Origin: an uncultured bacterium | GTDB taxonomy: Bacteria; Verrucomicrobiota; Lentisphaeria; Oligosphaerales; Oligosphaeraceae | Assembly (NCBI GenBank): GCA_900548225.1 | Contig: URJM01000020.1 | Location: forward strand, 1-29,948 | Reading direction: 5' to 3' | Length of the DNA: 29,948 nt | Part shown: positions 14,366 to 22,163 of the stretch, piece after piece | Numbering within the stretch: the first letter of the stretch is position 1 | How the letters are laid out: each line of letters opens with the position of its first letter | Program-made: the position numbers and the translations under genes | The notes under the pieces: model-generated | What the model saw: only the letters and a program-made list of their open reading frames with translations | What the model was told of the DNA's origin: nothing | Databases searched by the model: none

Positions 14366-15736
14366 TTAGTTCAGCTGAAGGCGGGGGACCTCCACGGGAA
14401 CCTTGACCGACGCCGCGTAGAAGACCGCGTACTGATACTCGCCGGCACGATTTCCGCGCAGGCTGTCGGCTATGTCCTTCACCGTGGGATACTCCTTGTC
14501 GGCAAACTTCAGTACTATATCCCCGCGCCTGACCACCTGACGCCATTGGCCACCCTGGACGCCGCCCTCGGGCTCCTCAAGCATGTCGCTCACTATTATC
14601 CCCTTCTGGTCAGGGCGAAGCCCCATCGCCGCACGCATGGAGGCAGTCAACTCGGACAACTCGAGGCCCAGGCGGGTCCTCACCAGCAATTCGTCCGGCA
14701 TGGGTTCGATGACGACCTCCACGACACCATCTGGCATGCCGACCTTCAGGACGTCCCCCGAATGGAGCTTCCAGATGACGCGCCCGACATCGACGGAGTT
14801 TCCGACCGACCTCCCGTTGAGGGAGACCACCTTGTCCCCGGTCTTGAAGCCGGCCTTTTCAAGGGGCGAACCAGCCAGCACCTCGGGCAGAAGGACCCCG
14901 ACGCCATCCTCGGACTGGGCGAAGTTTCCGGCGGGGTCGACTCCCAGATACGCGTCGCTGAAATGCGAAGGCTTCAGCCAATACGAGAGGAATGGCTCGA
15001 TGTGGGAAAGCGGAATCGCAAAGCCGATCCCCTGCGCGTCCGCGCGGATGGCCTGGTTGATGCCGACAAGGCGCCCGTCAAGATTGACAAGGGGGCCGCC
15101 CGAATTCCCGGGATTGATGGCGGCATCGGTCTGGAGCAAATCCTCGAAGTAGACATCCCCCTCCTGGAAGGAGCGGTTCAGCGCGGAGAGGACGCCCGTC
15201 GAAACGGACTGCCCAAGCCCGAATGGGTTTCCGATTGCAATCACCGTCTCGCCCAGGAACAGGTCGTCCACCTCCGCGAAGGCGGCGGGTGTCAAACCGG
15301 AGAACTCCCCTGTCAGCCGCAGGAGACACAGGTCGCTCAGAATGTCATACCCAAGCACTTCCGCCTTCGCGGCAGTCCCGTCCCAAAGTTGCACATCTAT
15401 TGACGAGGCTCGGCGCACAACGTGATAGTTGGTTACAACCAGCCCCGACTCGTCTATCAACACCCCCGAACCCAATGGCGAGAACTTAGTCAGGACGCGG
15501 TTTGGGCGCCGGAAGAAGTCGGTGAAGAAGAGCGAGAAGGGGTCGTTGACCTGGATGATCTGCTGGGTCGTGCCTATGCTTACGACCCATGGCAACGCCG
15601 AGCGCACCGCCCGCACCGTCGGAGTCATGCGCTCCGCCGAGGGCGCAGGAAGAGGCACGCCTCCCCCAAAGAAGGACGCCGGAAGACACGACAACAGCAA
15701 AAACGCAAAAAAAGTCCTGGATTTCTGGATAAACAT
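14366..15736 (-). CDS. HtrA/DegP-family serine protease with PDZ domains
   Basis: Periplasmic trypsin-like protease involved in envelope protein quality control. Starting at the ATG at 15736 (MFIQKSRTFFAFLLL), the 456-residue chain has a signal peptide of about 24 residues. The catalytic triad is H105 (VVTNYHVV), D135 (ILSDLCLL) and S212 (INPGNSGGPL). FAIPLSHIEPFL closes the protease domain. One clear PDZ domain (about 270-350, with GSPLEKAGFKTGDKVVSLNGR) and a more divergent second one follow. An in-frame ATG at 15772 would add 12 residues before the signal peptide and is less likely. It heads an apparent operon with dgkA and the ykgJ-like gene. Envelope stress control is expected but no operator was recognised. 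Confidence 0.93.
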   Translation of the reverse strand: MFIQKSRTFFAFLLLSCLPASFFGGGVPLPAPSAERMTPTVRAVRSALPWVVSIGTTQQIIQVNDPFSLFFTDFFRRPNRVLTKFSPLGSGVLIDESGLVVTNYHVVRRASSIDVQLWDGTAAKAEVLGYDILSDLCLLRLTGEFSGLTPAAFAEVDDLFLGETVIAIGNPFGLGQSVSTGVLSALNRSFQEGDVYFEDLLQTDAAINPGNSGGPLVNLDGRLVGINQAIRADAQGIGFAIPLSHIEPFLSYWLKPSHFSDAYLGVDPAGNFAQSEDGVGVLLPEVLAGSPLEKAGFKTGDKVVSLNGRSVGNSVDVGRVIWKLHSGDVLKVGMPDGVVEVVIEPMPDELLVRTRLGLELSELTASMRAAMGLRPDQKGIIVSDMLEEPEGGVQGGQWRQVVRRGDIVLKFADKEYPTVKDIADSLRGNRAGEYQYAVFYAASVKVPVEVPRLQLN

Positions 15737-15744
15737 ACGTATTC

Positions 15745-15753
15745 TGGTATAAT
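15745..15753 (+). promoter_or_regulatory. Extended -10 promoter-like box upstream of the DUF2851 gene
   Basis: TGGTATAAT at 15745-15753 on the plus strand is a full extended -10 consensus. No strong -35 precedes it (CTGGAT at 17-base spacing). It would give a leader of about 200 bases before the DUF2851 ATG at 15964. Confidence 0.45.
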
Positions 15754-15764
15754 TGCGGAGCAAT

Positions 15765-15900
15765 GAAGGCAATCCCTGGCTATGACAAAAGCAAACCGCC
15801 TATGTTCCAAGGCGGAAAACAGAATCTGGAGCACTCCGCAAACTGCCACGCCAACCATGACTTCAATGACTATCCTCCCCTTTGCTTGAACCCATGGCAT
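15765..15900 (-). pseudogene. Possible remnant of a type IV pilin/pseudopilin N-terminus
   Basis: A minus-strand frame from the ATG at 15900 reads MPWVQAKG, then RIVIEVMVGVAVCGVL and ILFSALEH. This matches the prepilin pattern of a short basic leader ending in Gly, then a hydrophobic helix with Glu at mature position 5 and the IEVMV.VAV.GVL rhythm. The first mature residue would be Arg rather than Phe or Met. After about 45 residues all similarity is lost and the frame runs into htrA in another phase. A hairpin (CCGCCT/AGGCGG, 15796-15815) with a TTTGCTTTTG tail lies inside it on the same strand and may instead be an old terminator. Hydrophobic runs can mimic this by chance. Confidence 0.25.
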
Positions 15901-15963
15901 CCGCGAATATCTTCTCTGCATCGACCCACGACAACCACACACGCCACACCACATCGCGCCCAC

Positions 15964-17343
15964 ATGTTTTCCGAAAGGTATTTGCAGATTATCTGGAACG
16001 AAAGACTGCTCTGCGCAGCGCCCAGGTGCCAGGACGGACGGACGTTGCGGATTGTCTCGGGAGGGCTCTGGAACCGCGGCAAGGGCCCAGACTTCCAGGG
16101 GGCGGCGTTATTGCTGGGAGACCAGCTGAAACGTGGCGACGTCGAGCTGCATCGCCTTGCATCGGAGTGGTTTGCACATAGGCACCACCAGGACCCCGCA
16201 TATTCGGGAGTCATTCTGCATGTCGTATGGGAAGACGACTTGGGCGGGCGCGCCCAGCGTACCGGCCTGCCCACGCTGGAGCTGAAGAGCCAGCTGCAGC
16301 GTGACTGGGAGAAGTTCCTGCTGTCGGTGGAGGCGGCCTTCTACCCCCATGCGCGGGAAATCCCACCCGGCGCCTGCTCGCTGCAGTGGGCATTGAGCGA
16401 CGACAGCCAGCTCTCGAAGATATTGACTGCGGCGGGCACTGCGCGATTCCTGCGCCACGGCCGTGAAATCATGCGGCGGGGGCTGGAGAGCAGCGTCGAG
16501 CAGTCGCTATACGAGAGCCTCTTCGAGTCGCTGGGCTATGCGTCAAACCGCCAGCAGTTCCGTTCCCTTGCAAGGGCGTTGCCGTTGACCCTGCTTCGAA
16601 GACTTCCCCAGGACATGGACTCCCTGGGCGCGGTCTTTTTCGGATGCGCGGGACTGCTTCCTGATTCCACGAAAGAGAAGATACTGCCGTCGTTCAGGGA
16701 GTGGGTCGCCCGGGCCTGGATGCGCTGGTGGCAGTCGGGTCTGCCTCCTGCGGGAATAGAGTGGAACCCCAACGGAGGGCGCCCCATGAACAGCGTCTTC
16801 CGCAGGCTTGCGGCAGGAGTGCTGTGGCTCTGCGAATGCGAATCATCCCCCGTCAAATGGCTTGACAGGCTCCTCATTGAGTCGGGGCATGACGGGCGAA
16901 GGATGCTCGCAAGCCTCCTTTCACCCTTCGACACAGCCCTGGAACCCTGGTGCGGCGCCCTGGACTTCGGGTGCGCGCTGAAGAAGGGCGCGGCACTGCT
17001 CGGGGAGTCAAGACGCAGGGAGATGGCGCTGAATGTCCTCCTGCCGTTCCTGGGGGCGCGGGCGGAACTCGACGGGGACGAGGCCGCAAAGGGGCTCGCC
17101 ATCGACGCCTGGCTGAGACTTCCGAGGATGCAGGAAAACACCCTTCTGAAGAAGGCCGCGCTGAGATTTCTGTCGCCACCGTCCAGGCTGAGGACCCTTG
17201 CCAGGCGGGCCGCCCAGCAGCAAGGGCTGATGGACATCTTCCAGAACTTCTGCCTGGCCCTTGACCACGCCTGCGCCGACTGTCCGTTTGTAGTGGGGAT
17301 TTCCCCTACGGAAGGATTTGCGTGCCGACGCCCTTCCGCGTGA
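15964..17343 (+). CDS. DUF2851 family protein
   Basis: A 459-residue cytoplasmic protein of unknown function. It starts MFSERYLQIIWNERLL and contains LRIVSGGLWNRGKGPDFQGA, KRGDVELHRLASEWFAHRHH and YSGVILHVVW. These correspond to the DUF2851 N-terminal block (W.....L.....G.L....GPDF..A, then G.VEiH....DW..H.H, then V.LHVV). The rest is helical. The ATG at 15964 was chosen because similarity starts there; a frame open from 15763 encodes sequence unlike a protein, and no ribosome site is apparent at either start. Its 3' end overlaps the convergent argB gene by 38 bp. I know of no tested role for the family. Confidence 0.82.
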   Translation: MFSERYLQIIWNERLLCAAPRCQDGRTLRIVSGGLWNRGKGPDFQGAALLLGDQLKRGDVELHRLASEWFAHRHHQDPAYSGVILHVVWEDDLGGRAQRTGLPTLELKSQLQRDWEKFLLSVEAAFYPHAREIPPGACSLQWALSDDSQLSKILTAAGTARFLRHGREIMRRGLESSVEQSLYESLFESLGYASNRQQFRSLARALPLTLLRRLPQDMDSLGAVFFGCAGLLPDSTKEKILPSFREWVARAWMRWWQSGLPPAGIEWNPNGGRPMNSVFRRLAAGVLWLCECESSPVKWLDRLLIESGHDGRRMLASLLSPFDTALEPWCGALDFGCALKKGAALLGESRRREMALNVLLPFLGARAELDGDEAAKGLAIDAWLRLPRMQENTLLKKAALRFLSPPSRLRTLARRAAQQQGLMDIFQNFCLALDHACADCPFVVGISPTEGFACRRPSA

Positions 17344-18187
17344 ATATCTCAAGAAGGAGCGAGTGCCTGAGGCGCCCGTCAATCATGTGCACCTGCCCGA
17401 CGCCGGCGCGGACGGCCTCGCACGCGCTGCGTATCTTGGGAATCATGCCGCCCCGTATTACACCCGAGTGGACAAGCTCCTCCACCTCGTCGCAATGAAT
17501 CGACGAGATAAGCGAGGACGGATCCTCGGGATTTCTGAGGACCCCTGGCACATCCGAGAGGAATACCAGCTTGCGCACCTTCAATTCGGCGGCGATCTCG
17601 CATGCGGCCATGTCGGCATTGATGTTGTAGACTCCCCCAACCTGGTCGCTTGCCAGCGGCGTAATCACGGGAATCTGGTGGCGGGCGAGAATCCACTGTA
17701 TCTGCGGCGTATCCACATTCACGACCTTGCCCACAAAGCCCAGGTCGAGCTCCTTGCCCGTCGCCTCGTCAACAGTCCCGATCTTCTGGCATCGCAGGAT
17801 GTTCTTCCCTGAGACGGGGGTGGAATCCACATGCAAATCCCTGCGCAGGAAATTCACCAGCGACGCATTCACCACCTCGTGAAGAACCCGGTCCACCACG
17901 CGGATTGTGTCGGAGTCGGTATAACGCAGCCCATTGATGAAACGGGGCTGGACGCCCTCGCGGGCAAGCTCCGCGTTGATTGCCTTGCCGCCGCCGTGGA
18001 CGACAATCGGCTTCAGGCCGGCAACTGACATGAAGGCGATGTCACGCAATACGCCAAAGGCGCGCTCCATGTCCTCCATCGCGCTGCCACCGAACTTCAC
18101 CAGGACGGTGCTGCCGTAGAATTCCTGGAAATACGGAAGCGCCTCGATGAGGACGTCCGCCTTGCTTTGCTCCTGTGAGATATCCAT
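17306..18187 (-). CDS. argB: Acetylglutamate kinase
   Basis: Second step of arginine biosynthesis: phosphorylates N-acetylglutamate with ATP. The 293-residue amino-acid-kinase-fold protein has VLVKFGGSAM (28-37), VVHGGGKAIN with the substrate-binding glycines, NINADMAACEIA for the ATP site and a C-terminal GVGTQI. An N-terminal extension of about 27 residues before the first strand (MDISQEQSKADVLIEALPYF) resembles the helix of arginine-inhibited, hexameric enzymes, so feedback control by arginine is likely but inferred. Other arg genes are not in the window. It follows the CLC gene by 32 bp and overlaps the convergent DUF2851 gene at its 3' end. Confidence 0.96.
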   Translation of the reverse strand: MDISQEQSKADVLIEALPYFQEFYGSTVLVKFGGSAMEDMERAFGVLRDIAFMSVAGLKPIVVHGGGKAINAELAREGVQPRFINGLRYTDSDTIRVVDRVLHEVVNASLVNFLRRDLHVDSTPVSGKNILRCQKIGTVDEATGKELDLGFVGKVVNVDTPQIQWILARHQIPVITPLASDQVGGVYNINADMAACEIAAELKVRKLVFLSDVPGVLRNPEDPSSLISSIHCDEVEELVHSGVIRGGMIPKIRSACEAVRAGVGQVHMIDGRLRHSLLLEIFTRKGVGTQILP

Positions 18188-18219
18188 GTTCCAGTCGGGA
18201 TGTGTGGTGATGCGTTGGT

Positions 18220-20016
18220 TCAGAAGATGTCCTGGTGGTTGAGGAAGCTTCTGTGGCTTTCGAGGATGTGCCCTGGCGTGAGGATTCCGACGAAGCGTCC
18301 ATCATCCCGTGCGACCGGGATGAAATCCGCCCCCGTGGTATCGAAGAGCCTGGTCGCCTCCGCCAGCGTGGCGTCCGCGGGCAGCGCCACCGGCGCCGGC
18401 CCCATGAAGTCGTCCGCCACCAGGATGTCGTAGAGCGACTTGTCAAGCAGGAATGGCCGCAGGTTCCTTTCGCGTATGACTCCCACGAGCTTCCCGTTCC
18501 TGTCCAGCACGGGGAAGATTTCCTGTGGGCTTTGCATAAGGACCTTGAGGAGTGTTCTGAAGGTATCCCGTGGCGCGAGCGTATAGAGATTCCGCGTGGC
18601 GAGTTCCCCGACGGGCGTGTCCTGGCAGTCGTCGAGGCATTCGCTGACCCATGGCTCCCTCTTCGAGTTGCGGTTCAGCCCCGCCGCCGCAAAGTAGATG
18701 TTTCCCCTGGAAAGGCACTTGCTGGTGAACGACGAGAGGGCCACCACGATCATCAGCGGCACGAAGAGTTCGTATCCGCCAAGCAGCTCGGCAATCAGGA
18801 AGAGCCCCGTCAATGGCGCGTGCATGACCCCAGCCAGGACTCCGGCCATTCCAGCCGCCATGCAGTTGATCAGCGGAAAGCCCGTTATGCTGCCAAGCTC
18901 CAGGAACTGGTGGAAGCAGGCGCCCAGGAAGGCACCCGTCACCAGCGACGGGGCGAACATGCCGCCGTCACCGCCCGACTGTATCGAAATCATTGACGCA
19001 ACCGGCTTGATGAACGCACACAGCGCAAGCCCGGCGACAAGGAGCCATCCCGTGCTGTCGGGTATGTCAAGCAGACCGTGCTGAAGGGTCGTGTAGTCCC
19101 CGTCCATCATCTCGAGGACGGAGTCGAGCCCGGACCCGCCAACCATCGGCATCAAAAGGAAGACCGCATAGAGGAGCAGGACGCCAGCCGACGCAACAAG
19201 CCACGGAGACCCGATCCTGCGCCGCAGCGCCATCGAAAGGCAATTCAGGCGGATTATCGCCGCAGACATCAGTCCGCAGACAAGCCCCACCAGGATGTAG
19301 AGCCAGAGATTCTTCAGGTGCCAGGCGTAGTCGGTTGCGGGAAGATGCACGTTCACGCCGCACATCTGGCTGACGATTGCGCCGGAGGCCGAGGCAATCA
19401 GCAACGGTATCAGGGTCACTGCGGACGAGCCCGGCAGCAAGACCTCGCAGGCGAAGAGGGCGCCCGCCAGCGGGGCGCTGAAGACTCCCGCGATGGCGGC
19501 GGCCGCGCCCGCGCAAAGCAGCAGCGTGCGGGTCTCCCGCGGCAGCCCCAGCTTCCGCCCAAGGTTGTCCCCGATTGCGGCGCCTGTCAATGCGCTGGGC
19601 GCCTCCATTCCCGCGGAAATCCCCATTCCCACCGAGACTCCGCTGGTGAGAATGTGGCTATACGCGTGGTACTCGCGCATGCCGCGGTCGGGATGCCGGG
19701 CCTCCCTGATGGCAATCCAAAGGCTGGTCTCGTAGGGACGGCGCCGCCACAATAGCGACGTCAGGATCACGCAGAAGAAGATTCCGAGTGCGGGCAGAGC
19801 GGGCTCGAGCCAGAAGGCAAGCCGCGCGTCCGAACCGAAAAGCGCCGTCCGGTGCGCATGGAGCCACTCCGCAATCGTGTGCATCAGGCTGCTGGCAAGG
19901 CCGGCCAAGGTGCCGACGACGACGCACAGCTCCAGAACCAGTATGCGTTTCTGCAGCGCAAGCTTCCAAGGAGTGCCCCAGGACATCCCTGCAAATAATT
20001 TTTTGAGATTGAACAT
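18220..20016 (-). CDS. CLC-family chloride channel/transporter with C-terminal CBS pair
   Basis: Membrane protein of 598 residues with CLC helices (about 20-440) followed by two CBS domains (about 465-595, beginning TPVGELATRNLYTL and VADDFMGPAPVALP), which normally bind adenine nucleotides. The gating glutamate is present as GMEAP (E138, in place of GREGP), and GGDGGMFAPSL corresponds to the GxFxP motif. The GSGIP selectivity motif is not recognisable. At the position of the internal proton glutamate, the APLAG..LF..E motif reads E191-V192, so Val replaces it. Ion and mechanism are therefore uncertain. It precedes argB by 32 bp and is divergent from ddl. No strong ribosome site precedes the ATG at 20016. 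Confidence 0.92.
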   Translation of the reverse strand: MFNLKKLFAGMSWGTPWKLALQKRILVLELCVVVGTLAGLASSLMHTIAEWLHAHRTALFGSDARLAFWLEPALPALGIFFCVILTSLLWRRRPYETSLWIAIREARHPDRGMREYHAYSHILTSGVSVGMGISAGMEAPSALTGAAIGDNLGRKLGLPRETRTLLLCAGAAAAIAGVFSAPLAGALFACEVLLPGSSAVTLIPLLIASASGAIVSQMCGVNVHLPATDYAWHLKNLWLYILVGLVCGLMSAAIIRLNCLSMALRRRIGSPWLVASAGVLLLYAVFLLMPMVGGSGLDSVLEMMDGDYTTLQHGLLDIPDSTGWLLVAGLALCAFIKPVASMISIQSGGDGGMFAPSLVTGAFLGACFHQFLELGSITGFPLINCMAAGMAGVLAGVMHAPLTGLFLIAELLGGYELFVPLMIVVALSSFTSKCLSRGNIYFAAAGLNRNSKREPWVSECLDDCQDTPVGELATRNLYTLAPRDTFRTLLKVLMQSPQEIFPVLDRNGKLVGVIRERNLRPFLLDKSLYDILVADDFMGPAPVALPADATLAEATRLFDTTGADFIPVARDDGRFVGILTPGHILESHRSFLNHQDIF

Positions 20017-20083
20017 GGAGCAAACGGAGAGGGTGCTCTCCCTGGCATATCTGTCGAATCCCGCAGGGCGGAGAAGTCCGCGG

Positions 20084-20132
20084 ACACCTGTCGGGAACAG
20101 GTGTTAACATAATCCCGGCAGCAGGGTTTATT
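20084..20132 (+). promoter_or_regulatory. Probable ddl promoter with operator-like palindrome
   Basis: ACACCTGT-CGGGA-ACAGGTGT (20084-20104) is a perfect 8-bp inverted repeat. Its last base overlaps a -35-like TTAACA (20104-20109), which is followed after 17 bases by TTTATT (20127-20132). A second weak pair, TTGCAA (20147-20152) and GATTAT (20170-20175), lies nearer the gene. The palindrome could bind a dimeric regulator of ddl, the divergent CLC gene, or both. Confidence 0.4.
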
Positions 20133-20213
20133 CTCTGCGAAAAACCTTGCAAGCGGATTCCATGGTGTAGATTATCCGCCGTATCGCTTCCCTAGAACCC
20201 CAATCGGAGAACA

Positions 20214-21320
20214 ATGGCCAAGTCTACAAGAAAACGCGTGCTGCTTGTCTGCGGCGGCAGATCCACCGAGCACAGAATATCGCTGATCTCCTGCTGTTCA
20301 CTCCTCAACGCCATTGACCGCACAAAGTTCGCGCCAATCGTAGCGGGGATTGACCTGGACGGCGTCTGGCACTACTACGGCGACAAGGAATTTGTCATCA
20401 ACAGCGGGGATCCCGAACATGTCGCCCTCTCTCCAAAGGCGCCCGTCTGCTTCCCCATGCCCACAGGCAAGGGAGCCGCGCTCGTTTTCGAGGACGGCAA
20501 GAGGAAGCCCGTGAAATTCGACATCGCGCTGCCAATGCTGCATGGCTCCTTCGGGGAGGACGGCACAATCCAGGGACTCTTCGAAATGCTTGACGTCCCG
20601 TATGTGGGATGCGATGTCGCCGCCAGCGCCAACTGCATGGACAAGGAACGCACAAAGGTGCTGGCATCCTCGCTCCTGGGAATCAAGGTCGCCCCGTTCT
20701 ACGCCTTCGAGGAGGATGACAACGTGCCCGTCGAGGAGATCGTGAAGGATTTGGGGCTGCCCCTCTTCGTGAAGCCGGCCTCCTCAGGCTCGTCGGTCGG
20801 AATCAACCGCGTCGAAAAGGCCGAAGACCTCGACGAGGCGCTTGACGAGGCATTCCGCTTCGACAGGAAGGTGCTTGTCGAACAGGCGGTTCTGGGCGCA
20901 CGTGAAATCGAATGCGCCGTATTGGAGGAAGACGACGGGCTGGTCGTCGCAGACCCAGGCGAAATCATCCCGAAGAACGACTTCTACGATTTCAACGGCA
21001 AGTATCTTAGCGACAGCGCGAAGCTGCAGGTTCCCGCAAAGCTCCCGAAGAAGTCCCGCGAGATGATCCGCGAGGCGGCGGCGATGGTCTTCAATGCGCT
21101 TGAATGCGGCGGCATGGCGCGGGTGGACTTCTTCTACAGGCCCCCGAAAAAGGACGGGACCGGCGAGGAAATCATCCTCAACGAAGTCAACACAATCCCT
21201 GGATTCACATCTATTTCCCTCTACCCCAAGATGATGGAGAATTCGGGCATTGGCTACGCGGAGCTTGTCACGAAGCTCCTTGAAAACGGATTTGTGCGTC
21301 ACAGCGCACAAAAGAGATAG
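20214..21320 (+). CDS. ddl: D-alanine--D-alanine ligase
   Basis: ATP-grasp enzyme that joins two D-alanines for peptidoglycan precursors. The 368-residue protein has GGRSTEHRISL (14-24), LPMLHGSFGEDGTIQGLFEM, KPASSGSSVG for the ATP/serine loop, the omega-loop YDFNGKYL with the Tyr typical of D-Ala-D-Ala rather than D-Ala-D-lactate ligases, and NEVNTIPGFTSISLYPKM near the C-terminus. GGAG lies just before the ATG at 20214. No mur genes flank it, so it is outside the usual cell-wall cluster. It is expressed from a divergent region shared with the CLC gene. Confidence 0.96.
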   Translation: MAKSTRKRVLLVCGGRSTEHRISLISCCSLLNAIDRTKFAPIVAGIDLDGVWHYYGDKEFVINSGDPEHVALSPKAPVCFPMPTGKGAALVFEDGKRKPVKFDIALPMLHGSFGEDGTIQGLFEMLDVPYVGCDVAASANCMDKERTKVLASSLLGIKVAPFYAFEEDDNVPVEEIVKDLGLPLFVKPASSGSSVGINRVEKAEDLDEALDEAFRFDRKVLVEQAVLGAREIECAVLEEDDGLVVADPGEIIPKNDFYDFNGKYLSDSAKLQVPAKLPKKSREMIREAAAMVFNALECGGMARVDFFYRPPKKDGTGEEIILNEVNTIPGFTSISLYPKMMENSGIGYAELVTKLLENGFVRHSAQKR

Positions 21321-21367
21321 TCACAATCAACATCAACAATTCACCTCAACCAAAGGACATTTCCACA

Positions 21368-21682
21368 ATGAAGAAACTGACAGCAGTCGCATTGCTTCTT
21401 GCAGTGACCCTGACCTTCGCCACCTCCTGCGCATCCACCCAGCCCATCGGCATCCTCATGACCGATGTCCGCCTCCCCCTCGTGACTGGTGACGCCGCGA
21501 AGGCAACCAAGGTCGGCATTGCCGAATCCAAGTCGCTCCTCAACCTCGTCGCAACCGGCGACTCCTCCATCGAGGCGGCCTGCAAGAACGGCGGCATCAC
21601 CAAGATCCACCACGTGGACTGGGAAGCCAACTCCATGCTCGGCATCATGTCGACCTATCGCTGCGTTGTCTACGGCGAATAG
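21368..21682 (+). CDS. TRL-family lipoprotein (copy 1)
   Basis: Small exported lipoprotein of 104 residues. The signal peptide MKKLTAVALLLAVTLTFATSC ends in a lipobox-like ATSC, giving a mature lipid-anchored chain of about 84 residues. The body has PIGILMTDVRLPL, then SLLNLVATGDSSIEAACKNGGI, then the end motif HHVDWEANSMLG..STYRCVV. This layout matches the TRL (tRNA-associated locus) protein family, of unknown function, found in spirochaetes and PVC bacteria. AAAGGA stands upstream of the ATG. A terminator follows and separates it from the paralogous next gene. Confidence 0.85.
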   Translation: MKKLTAVALLLAVTLTFATSCASTQPIGILMTDVRLPLVTGDAAKATKVGIAESKSLLNLVATGDSSIEAACKNGGITKIHHVDWEANSMLGIMSTYRCVVYGE

Positions 21683-21704
21683 TCTGACCTGCTGAATCCA
21701 CACG

Positions 21705-21750
21705 CCCCCTGCACAGAGACAACAACCTGCGCAGGGGGTTCTTCTTTTGC
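21705..21750 (+). terminator. Rho-independent terminator after TRL copy 1
   Basis: CCCCCTGC (21705-21712) pairs with GCAGGGGG (21731-21738) across an 18-base loop. TTCTTCTTTT follows immediately. Confidence 0.8.
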
Positions 21751-21776
21751 AGTCCAAGACAAAGCGGAATCCCCCC

Positions 21777-22097
21777 ATGAAGAGACTGACATCCATAGCA
21801 CTCCTTCTGGCCCTGACCCTCGCCCTCGCATCCTCCTGCGCGACCAGCAGGCCGAGAGGACTCCTCTACACGGACGTGCGAACCCCCATGAACGCCGGCA
21901 AAACCCAGGAAGTCCCCCCGGAAAAGGTTGGAGTCGCCATTCTGACCACATACCTCGGGATGGTCGCCTCCGGCGACTGCTCTGTGAAGGCCGCATGCGC
22001 AAACGGCAATATCACTGAAATCCACAGCGTGGACTGGGAAGCCACCTCATTCCTGGGGCTCGTCTCGTCATACCGCTGCGTAGTCTGGGGAAAATGA
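21777..22097 (+). CDS. TRL-family lipoprotein (copy 2)
   Basis: Paralogue of the previous gene: 106 residues from the ATG at 21777, with signal peptide MKRLTSIALLLALTLALASSC ending in a good lipobox (LASSC). It shares the whole plan: RGLLYTDVRTPM, GMVASGDCSVKAACANGNI, and the end motif HSVDWEATSFLG..SSYRCVV. The loop after TDVR is longer and charged. The frame is open ten codons further upstream, but the signal peptide begins at MKRL. No strong ribosome site is visible. It starts only 27 bases after the copy 1 terminator tail, so it depends on read-through or on an undetected promoter. Confidence 0.83.
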   Translation: MKRLTSIALLLALTLALASSCATSRPRGLLYTDVRTPMNAGKTQEVPPEKVGVAILTTYLGMVASGDCSVKAACANGNITEIHSVDWEATSFLGLVSSYRCVVWGK

Positions 22098-22163
22098 GGC
22101 AGAGGCGGGGAGTTGCGGCGGCCGCCAGGGGCTGACGTCGCAAGACAGCCACCCACTTGCAGA

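Noticed and set aside
20097..20213. A LexA/SOS box in the ddl-CLC intergenic region
   Set aside because: The palindrome ACACCTGT...ACAGGTGT does not match known LexA boxes closely and ddl is not an SOS gene; I kept it only as an unassigned operator-like site.
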